A stretch of DNA of 64,000 bases. Origin: Bog-532 sp963833835. Its GTDB lineage: Bacteria > Actinomycetota > Actinomycetes > Streptosporangiales > Streptosporangiaceae. Location of the stretch: NCBI GenBank assembly GCA_963833835.1, contig CAWHZI010000017.1:186001-250000 (forward strand). The letters are read 5' to 3'. The notes under the pieces were generated by a model. The model ran no database searches, was not told the origin of the DNA, and saw only the letters and a program-made list of their open reading frames with translations. Positions 8,216 to 19,843 of the stretch are shown piece by piece (the first letter of the stretch is position 1; each line of letters starts with the position of its first letter). A program made the translations under genes and the position numbers.

Positions 8216-9249
8216 GGCACCTCCATCGTGACGGTGGTGGGGCCGCCGGGCGGGCTGGCGAGCTCCAGCGTGCCGTCGAACGATTCCAGCCGCCGGGCCA
8301 CGCCCTGCAGGCCGGTCCCGGCCTCGAGGCGGGCGCCGCCCCGGCCATTGTCGCCCACGATGACCGACAGCAGACCCCCGTCGTGCCGCAGGCCGACCCA
8401 GGCCGACTCCGCCCCGCTGTGCTTGACCACGTTGGCCAGGCACTCAGCCGCGGTGAAGTAGACCGCCGACTCCACCGGCACCGGCGGGCGCCCGGGCAGC
8501 GTGCCGCTGACCGTCACCGGCACGGCCACGTCCAGGGCCAGCGCCCGGATCGCGCCTTCCAGGCCCCGGTCGGCCAGGACCGGCGGCTGGATGCCGCGCA
8601 TCAGCGTGCGCAGGTCGTCCAGGGCGGCCAGGGTCGTGGACCGGGCCTCGGTCAGCAGCCCGGGCAGCTCGTTCGGCTTGCTGGCCAGCAGCGATTCGGC
8701 CAGGCCCAGGCTCATCGCCACCGACACCAGCCGGGCCTGGGCGCCGTCGTGCAGGTCCCGTTCGATGCGCTGCAGCTCCGCGGCCTGGATATCCAGCGCG
8801 CCGCTCCGGGTCCGGGTCAGCACGTCGACCCGGTCGGTCAGGGCCTGCTCCCGCGCGTCGATCCGGCCCCGCGCCATCCACACGTGCAAGGCGAGCAGCA
8901 CACCCAGGCCCAGGATCGGCCACACCGGCCAGAAGTAGTGGAACCCGGACAGCATCCAGATGACGAGAAACATCACCGAGAGGGCGAATGACGCCGACAG
9001 GTGCAGGGGGAGGGCGCGGCGTCCCGGCGGGGGCCGCAGGCCCCACAGGACCGAACCCTGCAGCCAGAGGGGCACCCCCAGCCCGAACCACACCCAGGCC
9101 GGCCAGAAGTGCCCGTGCGCTCCGGTCAGCGCCCAGCCCAGCGCGAGCCCGCCGCCGATGAGCACCGAGATGAAGACCTCGAAGCGCAGGAACGCCCGCC
9201 AGGCGGCATACGGCCGCCCGGGGCGGCCTGGCTGCGCGTCGACGCTCAC
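8188..9249 (-). CDS. NarL-type sensor histidine kinase with two 2TM domains
   Basis: About 353 residues from GTG 9247-9249; a TTG at 9343-9345 would add 32 residues of unusual composition and is less likely. The N-terminus has two copies of a two-helix membrane unit (about 18-66 and 82-125), each ending in a 'FWP(A/V)W' motif as in the 2TM domain family. The HisKA_3 dimerisation domain follows with phospho-acceptor His167 in 'ERDLHDGAQARL'. The HATPase domain has 'ECLANVVKHSGAE' (N box), 'VGDNGRGG' (G1) and 'GTGLQGVARR' (G2). With no large extracellular loop, it probably senses a membrane or envelope state. It pairs with the overlapping response regulator. Confidence 0.92.
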   Translation of the reverse strand: MSVDAQPGRPGRPYAAWRAFLRFEVFISVLIGGGLALGWALTGAHGHFWPAWVWFGLGVPLWLQGSVLWGLRPPPGRRALPLHLSASFALSVMFLVIWMLSGFHYFWPVWPILGLGVLLALHVWMARGRIDAREQALTDRVDVLTRTRSGALDIQAAELQRIERDLHDGAQARLVSVAMSLGLAESLLASKPNELPGLLTEARSTTLAALDDLRTLMRGIQPPVLADRGLEGAIRALALDVAVPVTVSGTLPGRPPVPVESAVYFTAAECLANVVKHSGAESAWVGLRHDGGLLSVIVGDNGRGGARLEAGTGLQGVARRLESFDGTLELASPPGGPTTVTMEVPCELSSLKT

Positions 9250-9505
9250 GGTACCGACGATAAACGACCACGCCCCGGCGGGCGATTGTCCCGGCTCGTA
9301 CCGGATCAAAAGTGGGGTTAACCCCCACCGCAAGATGGGTGGCAATCCCCTGGTGAGTGTCGGTGGTCGCCCATAGCGTCAATGACATGACATTGCGACC
9401 GATGATTCGGGGCCTCGGCGCAGGTCCGTTGTACGGGGTTAATCAGATGCGCGGAATACCCTCCGCGCGGCACGGTGTTCTTGAAGACCTGAACGGGGGC
9501 AAGCG

Positions 9506-10663
9506 ATGATCGCGATCGTGTGGGCGCTCAGCGCGGCCGTGCTCTACGGCACGGGTGCCGCGTTGCAGCAGCATCAGGCGGCCGCCGCGCCGGACCGGGC
9601 GGCGGGCCGTCCTGGCCTGCTCCTGCTGCTGATGCGCCGGCCCTGGTGGCTGCTGGGCATCGTCGGGGAACTCGGCGGCTTCGCTACTCACGCCTTCGCC
9701 CTGCGGTCCGGCCCGCTGACCGTCGTGCAGATGCTGCTGGCCTCCTCGCTGGTGTTCAGCGTCGGCACCGTGCACCTGCGGGCCGGCCGCTGGCCGAGCG
9801 CGGCCACCTGGGCCGCGGTCATCGCCGTGGTAGCCGGCATCGGCTCGTTCGTCGCCCTCACCGCGCCGGCCCTGGCCCACAGCCAGGGACAGCCGTCGGG
9901 CGCTGCGCTGGCCGCGCTCGGCCTGGGCGGCTTCGCGCTGCCGTTTGCCGTGGCTGGCCTGGCCAGCCGGGGCCGCCGCCGGGCGCTGCTGCTGGCCGTG
10001 GGCGCGGGCCTGGCCGACGCCGGCGTGGCCGTGGTCACGATGGCGTTCACCCACAGCCTCAGCCACGGCGTGAGCGGCATGCTGACCTCCTGGCCGGCCT
10101 ACGCGCTGGCCATTGGCGGCCCATGCTCGCTGCTGCTGACCCAGACCGCCTACCAGGCCGGTTTCCCGATGGTCTCGCTGCCGGTCATCACCGTGGTCAG
10201 CCCCATGGCCAGCCTGGCCGTCGGGGTCGGCCTGCTCGGCGAGACCACCCGGCTGAACCTCCTCACCGGCGCCGGCGTCGGCCTGGCCGTCCTGGTCACC
10301 ACGGTCGGCCTGGTCACGCTGGCCCGGACCGGCTCCGTCCCGCCTGCCCAGCTGGCGGCTCAGTCTGCCGCCGGCGACCGGCCCAGTGGCTTGCCCGGCC
10401 GGGACCCGCTGGCGCCCGCACGACGCCGGCCGGCCATCCTGGGCGCCATGCGTCCCCTCGCTCTGCACATCGCCGCCGCGGCCCGCCCGGCGTTCGGCGG
10501 CCTCGCCTTCTGGGCCTACCCGGCCTGGGGGACCAGCCCCTACTGGGAGAGCATCCCGCCGGAGGCGGGCACCACACCCGCGTCCAGCGCGCCCGTACCC
10601 GTCGGGCCGCATGAGACCGGGACGTACCGGGCTCCGGCCCACGCCGGGCCCCCAGCCCGCTGA
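9506..10663 (+). CDS. DMT-superfamily (EamA-like) membrane transporter
   Basis: A 385-residue protein with about nine hydrophobic helices in the first 280 residues, arranged as two related halves typical of drug/metabolite transporters ('YGTGAALQQHQAAA' near the first helix, 'TVVQMLLASSLVFSVGT' in helix 3). The last 100 residues are a Pro/Ala/Arg-rich hydrophilic tail. No substrate can be assigned. A 40-codon open frame (9387-9509) ends in an ATGA overlap with this start, but there is no other sign that it is translated. Confidence 0.82.
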   Translation: MIAIVWALSAAVLYGTGAALQQHQAAAAPDRAAGRPGLLLLLMRRPWWLLGIVGELGGFATHAFALRSGPLTVVQMLLASSLVFSVGTVHLRAGRWPSAATWAAVIAVVAGIGSFVALTAPALAHSQGQPSGAALAALGLGGFALPFAVAGLASRGRRRALLLAVGAGLADAGVAVVTMAFTHSLSHGVSGMLTSWPAYALAIGGPCSLLLTQTAYQAGFPMVSLPVITVVSPMASLAVGVGLLGETTRLNLLTGAGVGLAVLVTTVGLVTLARTGSVPPAQLAAQSAAGDRPSGLPGRDPLAPARRRPAILGAMRPLALHIAAAARPAFGGLAFWAYPAWGTSPYWESIPPEAGTTPASSAPVPVGPHETGTYRAPAHAGPPAR

Positions 10664-10725
10664 GCGGGCCTCGCCAGCCACGTCCCCGCCGGTCATCGCG
10701 ACTGGCGGGGCGTGGCTTTGACGCG

Positions 10726-11979
10726 TTGGCCCTGGGCAGCTTCGTGGTCCTGGGGCTGCCCGATGGCATGCTCGGGCCGGCCTGGCCCGAGATGCGCCAG
10801 ACCTTCGGTGCCCCCATCGCCGACCTGGGCCTGATCCTGCTGGTCAGCACGGCCGGCTCGGTCGCGGTCTCCGCGTTCGTGGGCTGGCTGATCTTGCGCA
10901 TCGGCGTGCCCGCCCTGCTCGCGGCGGCCGGTATCTGCGCCGCCCTGGGCGCCGCCGGGTTCGCGCTGGCCCCGGGTCTGTGGCTGATCCTCGCCGTCGC
11001 CGTCCTGGTCGGTGTGGCCGCAGGGATGATGGACGGCGGCCTGAACACCGCGATCGGCCTGGCCGGGCGCCCCCGCCTGCTGAACCTGCTGCACGCCGCG
11101 TACGGGGTGGGCACCACGATCGGCCCGCTGCTGATCACCGTGGCCATCGTGACCGGCTCCTGGCGCCCGGCCTACGTCGTCCTGGCCGCGCTCAACCTGG
11201 TCATGGCCACCCTCTGGCTCCGCCAGCGCCGCCGCGACCGCCAGCACCCAGCCCCCGAGCCCGCCACCTCCGCCGGCCCTCCTGCCCCCACCAAAGGCTC
11301 AGCCCCCGAAGCACCCGTCAACCCCTCCAACCCCAAAGCCACCGTCAACACCACGAGCCCCAGTCCTGAGGCGGGGAATCCGCACCCGAGCGAGGGCTGG
11401 TCCCGGCGCCGGTCCTCGGCCGCGGTCATCACGGGCATGGTTCTCTTCTTCGTGTACACCGGCGTGGAGGTGGGCGCGGGCCAGTGGGAGGCCAGTTACT
11501 GTCGCGGCCACCTCGGCCTGTCCGCGTCCGCGGCCGCGATTGCCACGTTCGGCTACTGGGCCGCGTTCACCGGGGCCCGCATCGTGCTGGCCGTGCTGCC
11601 GCGCCAGATCGAGCTGACTCGCATCATCCGGTGGGGGAGTGTCCTGGGCGTCGTCGGTGCGGCCGCGATCTGGTGGCAGCCCAACCGCGTCGTCGCCCTG
11701 GCCGGCTTCATCGTCCTCGCCGGGGGCCTGTCGGGCGTATTCCCGGCCCTGATCGGCCTCACCCCGGTCCGCCTCGGACACCGCCGGGCCGAGCACGTCA
11801 TCGCCTGGCAGGTCGGTGCGGCCGCGGCCGGCGGCTCGGGCCTGTCGGCCTTCCTGGGCTTGCTCATCGGCCTGTACGGCCTGCAGATCCTTGGCCCCGC
11901 GCTGACCATCGGCGCCGTACTGCTGATCGTGGCCAACTACGTCCTGGCCCGCGTCGCCCCGATCGCTCCGGCCGGGTAG
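10726..11979 (+). CDS. MFS transporter with long central loop
   Basis: A 417-residue major facilitator protein with about twelve predicted helices. The first ('LGSFVVLGLPDGMLGPAW') resembles the FucP/sugar-type MFS proteins, where this helix starts almost at the N-terminus. The TTG at 10726 is taken as start; homologues often have several more residues ('FDAL...'), and the upstream codons GGC TTT GAC GCG fit that, but no ATG or GTG is in frame before the previous gene's end. The loop between helices 6 and 7 (about residues 165-225) is unusually long and rich in Pro, Ala and Ser. Transported substrate unknown. Confidence 0.85.
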   Translation: MALGSFVVLGLPDGMLGPAWPEMRQTFGAPIADLGLILLVSTAGSVAVSAFVGWLILRIGVPALLAAAGICAALGAAGFALAPGLWLILAVAVLVGVAAGMMDGGLNTAIGLAGRPRLLNLLHAAYGVGTTIGPLLITVAIVTGSWRPAYVVLAALNLVMATLWLRQRRRDRQHPAPEPATSAGPPAPTKGSAPEAPVNPSNPKATVNTTSPSPEAGNPHPSEGWSRRRSSAAVITGMVLFFVYTGVEVGAGQWEASYCRGHLGLSASAAAIATFGYWAAFTGARIVLAVLPRQIELTRIIRWGSVLGVVGAAAIWWQPNRVVALAGFIVLAGGLSGVFPALIGLTPVRLGHRRAEHVIAWQVGAAAAGGSGLSAFLGLLIGLYGLQILGPALTIGAVLLIVANYVLARVAPIAPAG

Positions 11980-11989
11980 GAAGCGGGTG

Positions 11990-12366
11990 ATGGACGACTT
12001 CTTCGCCACGCTGAACCCGTGGTGGCCAGCGGGCCGGGCGGACCTGCACTGGCACCTGCTGCCCGATCCGGCCCGGCTCGCCGCCGAGGTCACCGGGCCC
12101 TACCGGGACCTCACCCACCGCCCCGGCCTGGCCCCGGTCGAGCCACGCTGGTGCCACATCACAGTCCAGGACATCGCTCCCGCCACGGACGTCACCCCCG
12201 AGGAGCTGGACCGCATCGTGACCCAGGTCCGGCAGGCCTGCGCCGAGCTGACCCCACCCGAGCTCACGCTGGGCCCGCCAGACGCTGGGCCAGGCTCGGC
12301 GTCGGCTGCCCGGTCACCCCGGTCGCGGGCGCCCGCGCTCTGTGGGAGATCACCGTGGCCGCCTGA
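11990..12366 (+). pseudogene. 2'-5' RNA ligase family protein, frameshifted and 3'-truncated
   Basis: The reading frame from ATG 11990 encodes the N-terminal half of a 2H-phosphoesterase/2'-5' RNA ligase-like protein, including the first H-x-T motif in 'PRWCHITVQDI' and 'DRIVTQVRQACAELTPPELTL'. Around 12285-12300 the frame loses similarity while the next frame continues in family style ('CPVTPVAGARALWEITV'), so one indel lies there. That second frame stops at 12366. The second H-x-T motif of the family is missing altogether. The remnant runs directly into the truncated GNAT gene, which suggests a deletion that fused the two. Confidence 0.65.
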
Positions 12367-12614
12367 TCGGCTCGGTCATCGCGGGCTGGGATGGCTGGCG
12401 CGGACACCTGTACCGGCTGGCGGTCCGTCCGAGCTGGCGGCGCCGGGGCGTGGGTGGCGCGCTGGTGGCCGCGGCCGAGGAACGGCTCCGGTCATTCGGC
12501 GTAGGCCGGGCCGACGCGATGGTCTTCGCCCCCAACGAACTGGGCCAGCAACTCTGGCGGGCCCACAGCTACCAGCCACAGCAAGACTGGCGCCGCTGGG
12601 TCAAGCCCATCTGA
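12342..12614 (+). pseudogene. GNAT acetyltransferase, 5'-truncated
   Basis: A 90-codon frame that encodes only the C-terminal two thirds of a GNAT fold: strand 'RLIGSVIAGWDGWRG', the 'LYRLAVRPSWRRRGVGGALV' stretch containing the acetyl-CoA pyrophosphate loop R-R-x-G-V-G, and the last strands to 'HSYQPQQDWRRWVK'. The N-terminal substrate-binding part is absent. The only possible start (GTG 12342) sits inside the ligase remnant. It could still be expressed as a short protein, but a non-functional remnant is more likely. Confidence 0.65.
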
Positions 12615-12657
12615 GCCCGCGGCCCGGCTGACCGGACCGACGCCGCCCGCTTTATGC

Positions 12658-12705
12658 GCAATGGCGCCTTTGCCCTTGCCAGAACAAGGGCAAAGGCGCC
12701 ATTGC
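12658..12705. terminator. perfect 21-bp inverted repeat, bidirectional terminator
   Basis: Arms 12658-12678 and 12685-12705 are exact reverse complements and are separated by a six-base loop (CCAGAA). The hairpin lies between the 3' end of the GNAT remnant (+) and the 3' end of uvrA (-), so it can end transcription from both sides. There is no U-tract, which is normal for high-GC actinobacteria. Confidence 0.85.
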
Positions 12706-12714
12706 CTACGTAGC

Positions 12715-15633
<2,919 letters not shown>

Positions 15634-15714
15634 GTAGGCCCTCGCATAACACTTTTCCGGGCCTATTCGTTCCCGCGTACCGCCCCCGTAGCCCGTCGTT
15701 AGCTGCGGTGACGC

Positions 15715-16428
15715 TTAGCCATGGCGGGAGGACACCAGGGACGCGAACACCACCGTGCTGCTTACGTAGTGACCGGTGGAGAAGTCGAACGCGCCACCAC
15801 AGGTAATAAGGTGCAGAGCCGCGTGGTCGGTCGAGCCGTAAATAGCTTTGGTCGGGAAATCAACCTTCGGATACTCGCGCACTCCGGTGACGCGGAAAAC
15901 CGCCGTAACGCCGTCCGCCAGCGTTACGTCAACGGTGTTTCCTGGCCGCAGTGCGCCGAGGCGGTAGAACACCGCCGGGCCGTGCAGCGTGTCCACGTGA
16001 CCCTCGATCACCGACGAGCCGATCTGGCCGGGCGTGACCGAGTACTTGTACCAGGCCGCCTCCATGGGCCGGTTGTAGACCGAGGGGACCTGGATGGTGC
16101 CGTCTGCGTTCAGCCCGAGATGCAGCAGGCTGGACCGTACGCCGATGGCCGGGATGCTCACCGCCACCGGCTCCGAGCGAGGCAGGCGCGGGCCGTGCGC
16201 GTTGACCGCGGTCGCTCCGGCCGCGCTTTGTCCCGGCTGGGGGGCGTGGTGCTGGGTCAGGGCGGCCACCCCGATCGCCCCGGCGCCGCCCACGATCAGC
16301 AGGACGGCCACGAATCCGGCCAGCCGGGCTCGCCAGTTGACCGGCGGGCGCGGCGGCAGGTTCATCCCCGTACCGCTGGTAAAGACGACACGGAACCCCG
16401 CTATCCGCCTCCACTCGGGGTCCGCCAA
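15715..16428 (-). CDS. class F sortase
   Basis: About 237 residues from TTG 16426-16428, chosen because AAGGAGG (minus strand, 16434-16440) is ideally spaced. An internal ATG 21 codons later is an alternative. One membrane helix (about 33-57) anchors the enzyme, with an Ala/Pro-rich stalk after it. The sortase barrel carries catalytic His144 in 'IEGHVDT' and Cys210 in 'LITCGGAFD'. The family cuts a C-terminal sorting motif of exported proteins and joins them to the cell surface. A divergent gene at 16669 encodes an exported protein with a sorting-signal-like C-terminus, a plausible substrate. The position of the catalytic Arg could not be fixed with confidence: after 'GHY' the sequence reads V-S-S. 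Confidence 0.88.
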   Translation of the reverse strand: MADPEWRRIAGFRVVFTSGTGMNLPPRPPVNWRARLAGFVAVLLIVGGAGAIGVAALTQHHAPQPGQSAAGATAVNAHGPRLPRSEPVAVSIPAIGVRSSLLHLGLNADGTIQVPSVYNRPMEAAWYKYSVTPGQIGSSVIEGHVDTLHGPAVFYRLGALRPGNTVDVTLADGVTAVFRVTGVREYPKVDFPTKAIYGSTDHAALHLITCGGAFDFSTGHYVSSTVVFASLVSSRHG

Positions 16429-16668
16429 TGCCGCCTCCTTCCGCAATGGGTCTTACTCGCGTAGCCTAATATTCCAATGGAAATTAGGCCATTGCGCATC
16501 CGAGCCGTCCGCCCGGCTACCTATTTTGCCGGGCGCGCATTTGCGATGCTGCACGCGGCCTGCGTGGGTCACCGTTACGCTGGCCCAGCCGTTTCTTGTT
16601 CGAATGCCGGTTTGCATAAGCCGGTACGGGGGAACAGCCGCAGGGCGGCTGTGACATCAGGAGGTTCC

Positions 16669-17085
16669 ATGCGGTTGCGCTGGGTCGGGCGGACCAGATT
16701 CCGCACGCGGTGGGCCGCTGTCCTCTGCAGCACCGTGACCGTGTTCGCCGCGCTGGCCGTCTCGGCCTGTACCGGCTCGGGGACGCCGGGCGCGGGCGCG
16801 TCGGCGTCGTCCACCTTCTTCACGGCCAAGGCCCCGGGCTCGACCACCCCCACGCCCACCATTACCGTGACGACGACCGAGGCTCCGGCCAGCCCGTCTG
16901 CCTCTCCGTCTCCGTCAGCCTCGCCCAGCCCGCAGGAGTCGACCGTGGCCCCGATCGGCGCCCCGTCCACCGGTGGCGGCGGCACCGCCGGCCTGCAGCA
17001 CGTCATGCTGTTCGGCTTGGGCGCCCTGGCCGTGCTGGCTGGCCTGGGCAGCCTGATCTACCGCCGGAGAAGCCTGGACCGCTGA
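16669..17085 (+). CDS. exported Ser/Thr/Pro-rich protein with sorting-signal-like tail
   Basis: A 138-residue protein with a strong ribosome binding site (AGGAGG, 16659-16664). It has an N-terminal signal with a lipobox-like end 'LAVSAC' (Cys34). A low-complexity region follows, rich in Thr, Pro and Ser (about 45-98), typical of a cell-wall spacer. The C-terminus has 'APSTGGGGTAG', a hydrophobic helix (about 108-131) and the basic tail 'YRRRSLDR'. This arrangement of Gly/Thr motif, helix and Arg tail is that of a sortase substrate and lies next to a class F sortase. If Cys34 is lipidated, the protein would be anchored at both ends, which is unusual; the signal may instead be cut by signal peptidase I. 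Confidence 0.72.
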   Translation: MRLRWVGRTRFRTRWAAVLCSTVTVFAALAVSACTGSGTPGAGASASSTFFTAKAPGSTTPTPTITVTTTEAPASPSASPSPSASPSPQESTVAPIGAPSTGGGGTAGLQHVMLFGLGALAVLAGLGSLIYRRRSLDR

Positions 17086-17101
17086 CCACCCGGTAGCTGA
17101 G

Positions 17102-17731
17102 CTATTCGCTGATCACCGTGAGGTCGAGCGGGGTGATGCCGCCCGCGCTGATCGGCACGATGTCCATCGGGCAGCTGGACAGCACGACCAGGCAGTCGAG
17201 TTCGGCCCGGAACTCGATGAAGTCACCGGCCCGGCTGGACGCCGGGTGCGAGACCAGCGTCCCGTCCCGTTCCGGCCGGACGTCCATGAACACGTTCAGC
17301 GGCTGCGGGACCGCGACCAGCGTCGTGCCGTAGGCACGCCGGGCCGGCGCCGTGCCGTGGGCGCCCGCGGCCTCCAGCAGGTTTCCGGCACACGAGCGGT
17401 GCCCGGGCGCCGCCCCCAGTGACGCATAGCGCGCCGGGTCGCAGGCCGCGTACAGCATGTCGTGCCGGCCCGGCGAGGTGTCTTCGCGCACGGTCAGGAT
17501 CGGCCGCCGCCGGTTGGTCAGCACGGGGTCACCCGGCCGCGGAAACAGCTTCCTGATGGCCGGCCGGGTGTGCTCGGCGCTGGCGTATTCACCCGGATCC
17601 GCTTCGCTGAACGCAAACAGGTCCCCGACCTGCCCACCCGTAACGTCAGTCACCCGGGCGATCTGCCCCGCCCGCACCAGGATCGCGCGGCCTTCACCCC
17701 CCGGCACTCGTACCCGCGAAAGTTCGGCCAC
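17102..17731 (-). CDS. DUF1989 (urea carboxylase-associated) family protein
   Basis: A 209-residue protein with the typical blocks of DUF1989: 'GGQVGDLFAFSEADP', 'YASAEHTRPAIRKLFPRPGD', 'RHDMLYAACDPARYASLG' and 'PQPLNVFMDV'. Members are cupin-like metal-binding proteins that occur near urea carboxylase or amino acid catabolism genes, but no such genes are next to this one. The exact reaction is not established. Start GTG 17729-17731. The next gene is divergent, 17 bp away, so both promoters must overlap. Confidence 0.85.
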   Translation of the reverse strand: MAELSRVRVPGGEGRAILVRAGQIARVTDVTGGQVGDLFAFSEADPGEYASAEHTRPAIRKLFPRPGDPVLTNRRRPILTVREDTSPGRHDMLYAACDPARYASLGAAPGHRSCAGNLLEAAGAHGTAPARRAYGTTLVAVPQPLNVFMDVRPERDGTLVSHPASSRAGDFIEFRAELDCLVVLSSCPMDIVPISAGGITPLDLTVISE

Positions 17732-17748
17732 CTCTCTACTATCGCAGC

Positions 17749-18882
17749 ATGAACTCCCACCAGACCACGCCGTCCGGGCGGCCGCGGGCCCGGTCGCTCG
17801 GGGTGCCGTTCGACGGTGACCCGGGCCGCAGCAACGCGATCACCGACGTCGGGGGGGTGCAGGTCGGCTACGTCACGCTGATCGAGGGATCCGGCCCGAT
17901 GCGGGTCGGGGAGGGCCCGGTGCGGACCGGGGTCACCGCGATCCTGGCCCGTGGCCGGGACGGCTGGGGCACCGGATGCGCAGCCGGGTTCCATTCCTTC
18001 AACGGCAACGGTGAGCTGACCGCCTCGCACTGGCTGGCCGAGACCGGCATTTTGTCCTCGGCGGTGCTGCTGACCAACACCTACGCGGTCGGCACCGTTC
18101 ACCGCGGCGTGGTCGACTGGATCAACCAGAACCGGCCCGGCCAGCTGCCCTGGGAGTTCCCGGCCGTCGGCGAGACCTACGACGGCTACCTCAACGACGT
18201 CAGCGGTGCCCACGTCACGCCCGGCCACGCGGTTACCGCCATCGACCAGGCTCACGGCGGCCCGATCGAGGAGGGTTCGGTTGGCGGCGGGACCGGTATG
18301 TGCTGCTACGGCTACAAGGGCGGCAGCGGCACCGCGTCCCGGCTGGTTCCGCTGGGCGGGCAGACGTACGCGGTGGGGGCGTTCGTGCAGGCCAACTTCG
18401 GCCGCCGGCGTCACCTGACCATCGCCGGGCACCCGATCGGGAAGGACCTGCTGGCCGACAATCCGCTGGAGGATACCGACTGGTTCCTGCCCGCGGGCGC
18501 CGGATCGATCATCGCGGTGGTGGCGACCGACGCGCCGCTCCTGCCGGGCCAGTGCAGCGCGCTGGCCCGCCGGGCCACGTTGGGTATCGGCCGCACCGGG
18601 GCCACCAGCTCGCACAGCTCCGGCGACATCTTCCTGGCCTTCTCGACCGCCAACCCGGGTCAGCTCGGGGCCGAGACGGGGCCTGATTCCCCCCAGCCGG
18701 GCCAGTTGCGGAGCCTGAGCTTCCTGGCCTGGGACGACATCGACGGGCTGTTCGAGGCCACAGTCCAGGCCGTCGAGGAGGCCGTGCTCAACGCGCTGGT
18801 GGCCAACGCCGAGATGATCGGCCGCGACGACCACCGGATGCCGGCCCTGCCCCGGGACGCGGTGGCCGCCCTCTTCAGTTAG
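17749..18882 (+). CDS. P1 family (DmpA/BapA-type) peptidase
   Basis: A 377-residue N-terminal-nucleophile hydrolase. Visible blocks are 'NAITDVGGVQVGYVTL', 'GGGTGMCCYGYKGGSGTASR' and 'GSIIAVVATDAPLLPGQ', where Ser253 is the expected self-cleavage site and nucleophile of the beta chain (BapA/DmpA family position about 250). These enzymes release N-terminal beta- or D-amino acids from small peptides or amides. No signal peptide is present. The stop codon overlaps that of the convergent SDR gene by eight bases. Confidence 0.9.
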   Translation: MNSHQTTPSGRPRARSLGVPFDGDPGRSNAITDVGGVQVGYVTLIEGSGPMRVGEGPVRTGVTAILARGRDGWGTGCAAGFHSFNGNGELTASHWLAETGILSSAVLLTNTYAVGTVHRGVVDWINQNRPGQLPWEFPAVGETYDGYLNDVSGAHVTPGHAVTAIDQAHGGPIEEGSVGGGTGMCCYGYKGGSGTASRLVPLGGQTYAVGAFVQANFGRRRHLTIAGHPIGKDLLADNPLEDTDWFLPAGAGSIIAVVATDAPLLPGQCSALARRATLGIGRTGATSSHSSGDIFLAFSTANPGQLGAETGPDSPQPGQLRSLSFLAWDDIDGLFEATVQAVEEAVLNALVANAEMIGRDDHRMPALPRDAVAALFS

Positions 18883-19819
18883 CCCGTTCGTTCTGACGAG
18901 AGGTCACTGCGGTGGGCAGGCTCACCTTGGTCAGGCGTTCCGCCTCGGCCCACAGCCGCGCGGCGGTGGCCGCGTCCCGGGCCCGGCGCGGCACCCGCGC
19001 GGTGACGGTCGGGCCGACCAGCTTGAACCGGCCACCCGGGCCGTAGTAGCCGCCGTTGACCGCATCCAGGCTGGTCGCCGCCTGCAGCAGCGGCTCGGCC
19101 CCGGTCTCCACACCCTGCGAAGGCAGCAGCGTGGACTCCAGCGGAGACCAGCGCGGCTTGTCCCGGCCCAGGTTGGGCCCGCTGGTCTGCAGGTTCGTCC
19201 GGGTAAACCCGGGGTGCGCGGCCGTGCTCCGCAGGTTCCAGCCCCGCTCGGTAGCCAGTACGGCCAGGTGTTCGGTCAGCATGAGGTCGGCCAGCTTGGA
19301 CTGGGCGTAGGCGGGCCAGGCGCGGTAGTGGCGGCTGTACTGCAGGTCGTCGAAGTGGATCCGGCCGATGTTGGCCATGCCGCTGCTCATCGTGGCCACC
19401 CGGGACGCCGGCGCCGCCAGCAGTAGCGGCAGCAGCCGGACGGTCAGCGCAAACGGCCCGAGGAAGTTGCTCCCGAATTGCAGCTCGAACCCGTCGGCCG
19501 TAGTCATCCGGGTCGGCACGGCCATCACACCCGCGTTGTTGACCAGCAGGTCCAGCGGCGTACCCTCGGCGATCAGGCCGTCAGCGAACTCGGCCACCGA
19601 GGCCAGGTCGGCCAGGTCGACCCGGCGCACCTCCAGCTGGGCCTGCGGCTGCTGGGCCAGGATGCCGTCCCGGGCCTGCTCACCCTTGGCCACCGTGCGG
19701 ACGGCCATGATCACGTGCGCTCCGGACGCGGCCAGCCGCCGGGCGGCCTCCTGCCCGGTACCGCTGTTGGCCCCGGTGATGACGACCCGCCGGCCGGATT
19801 GATCGGGAACTGAGTACAT
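18875..19819 (-). CDS. short-chain dehydrogenase/reductase (retinol dehydrogenase-like)
   Basis: A 314-residue protein from ATG 19817-19819, which has GGAGG upstream. The Rossmann motif is 'VITGANSGTGQEAARRL', the NNAG motif 'LLVNNAGVMAVPTR', and the active site Tyr-Lys pair is in 'YAQSKLADLMLTEHL'. The catalytic Ser is in 'ATMSSGM'. Length and C-terminal extension fit the extended retinol-dehydrogenase/protochlorophyllide-reductase-like group of oxidoreductases; the substrate is unknown. It is divergent from a TetR gene with three operator-like palindromes between them, so it is probably repressed by that regulator. Confidence 0.9.
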   Translation of the reverse strand: MYSVPDQSGRRVVITGANSGTGQEAARRLAASGAHVIMAVRTVAKGEQARDGILAQQPQAQLEVRRVDLADLASVAEFADGLIAEGTPLDLLVNNAGVMAVPTRMTTADGFELQFGSNFLGPFALTVRLLPLLLAAPASRVATMSSGMANIGRIHFDDLQYSRHYRAWPAYAQSKLADLMLTEHLAVLATERGWNLRSTAAHPGFTRTNLQTSGPNLGRDKPRWSPLESTLLPSQGVETGAEPLLQAATSLDAVNGGYYGPGGRFKLVGPTVTARVPRRARDAATAARLWAEAERLTKVSLPTAVTSRQNERAN

Positions 19820-19843
19820 GACGCGCCTCCGCCAAGCTATATA

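Noticed and set aside
9387..9509. 40-codon frame ending in ATGA overlap with the DMT transporter gene
   Set aside because: Suggestive overlap only; no clear ribosome binding site, composition or homology to support translation.
15715..16428. Loss of the catalytic Arg in the class F sortase
   Set aside because: The residue after GHY is Val, where Arg would fit, but family members vary here and the alignment is by eye, so no claim is made.
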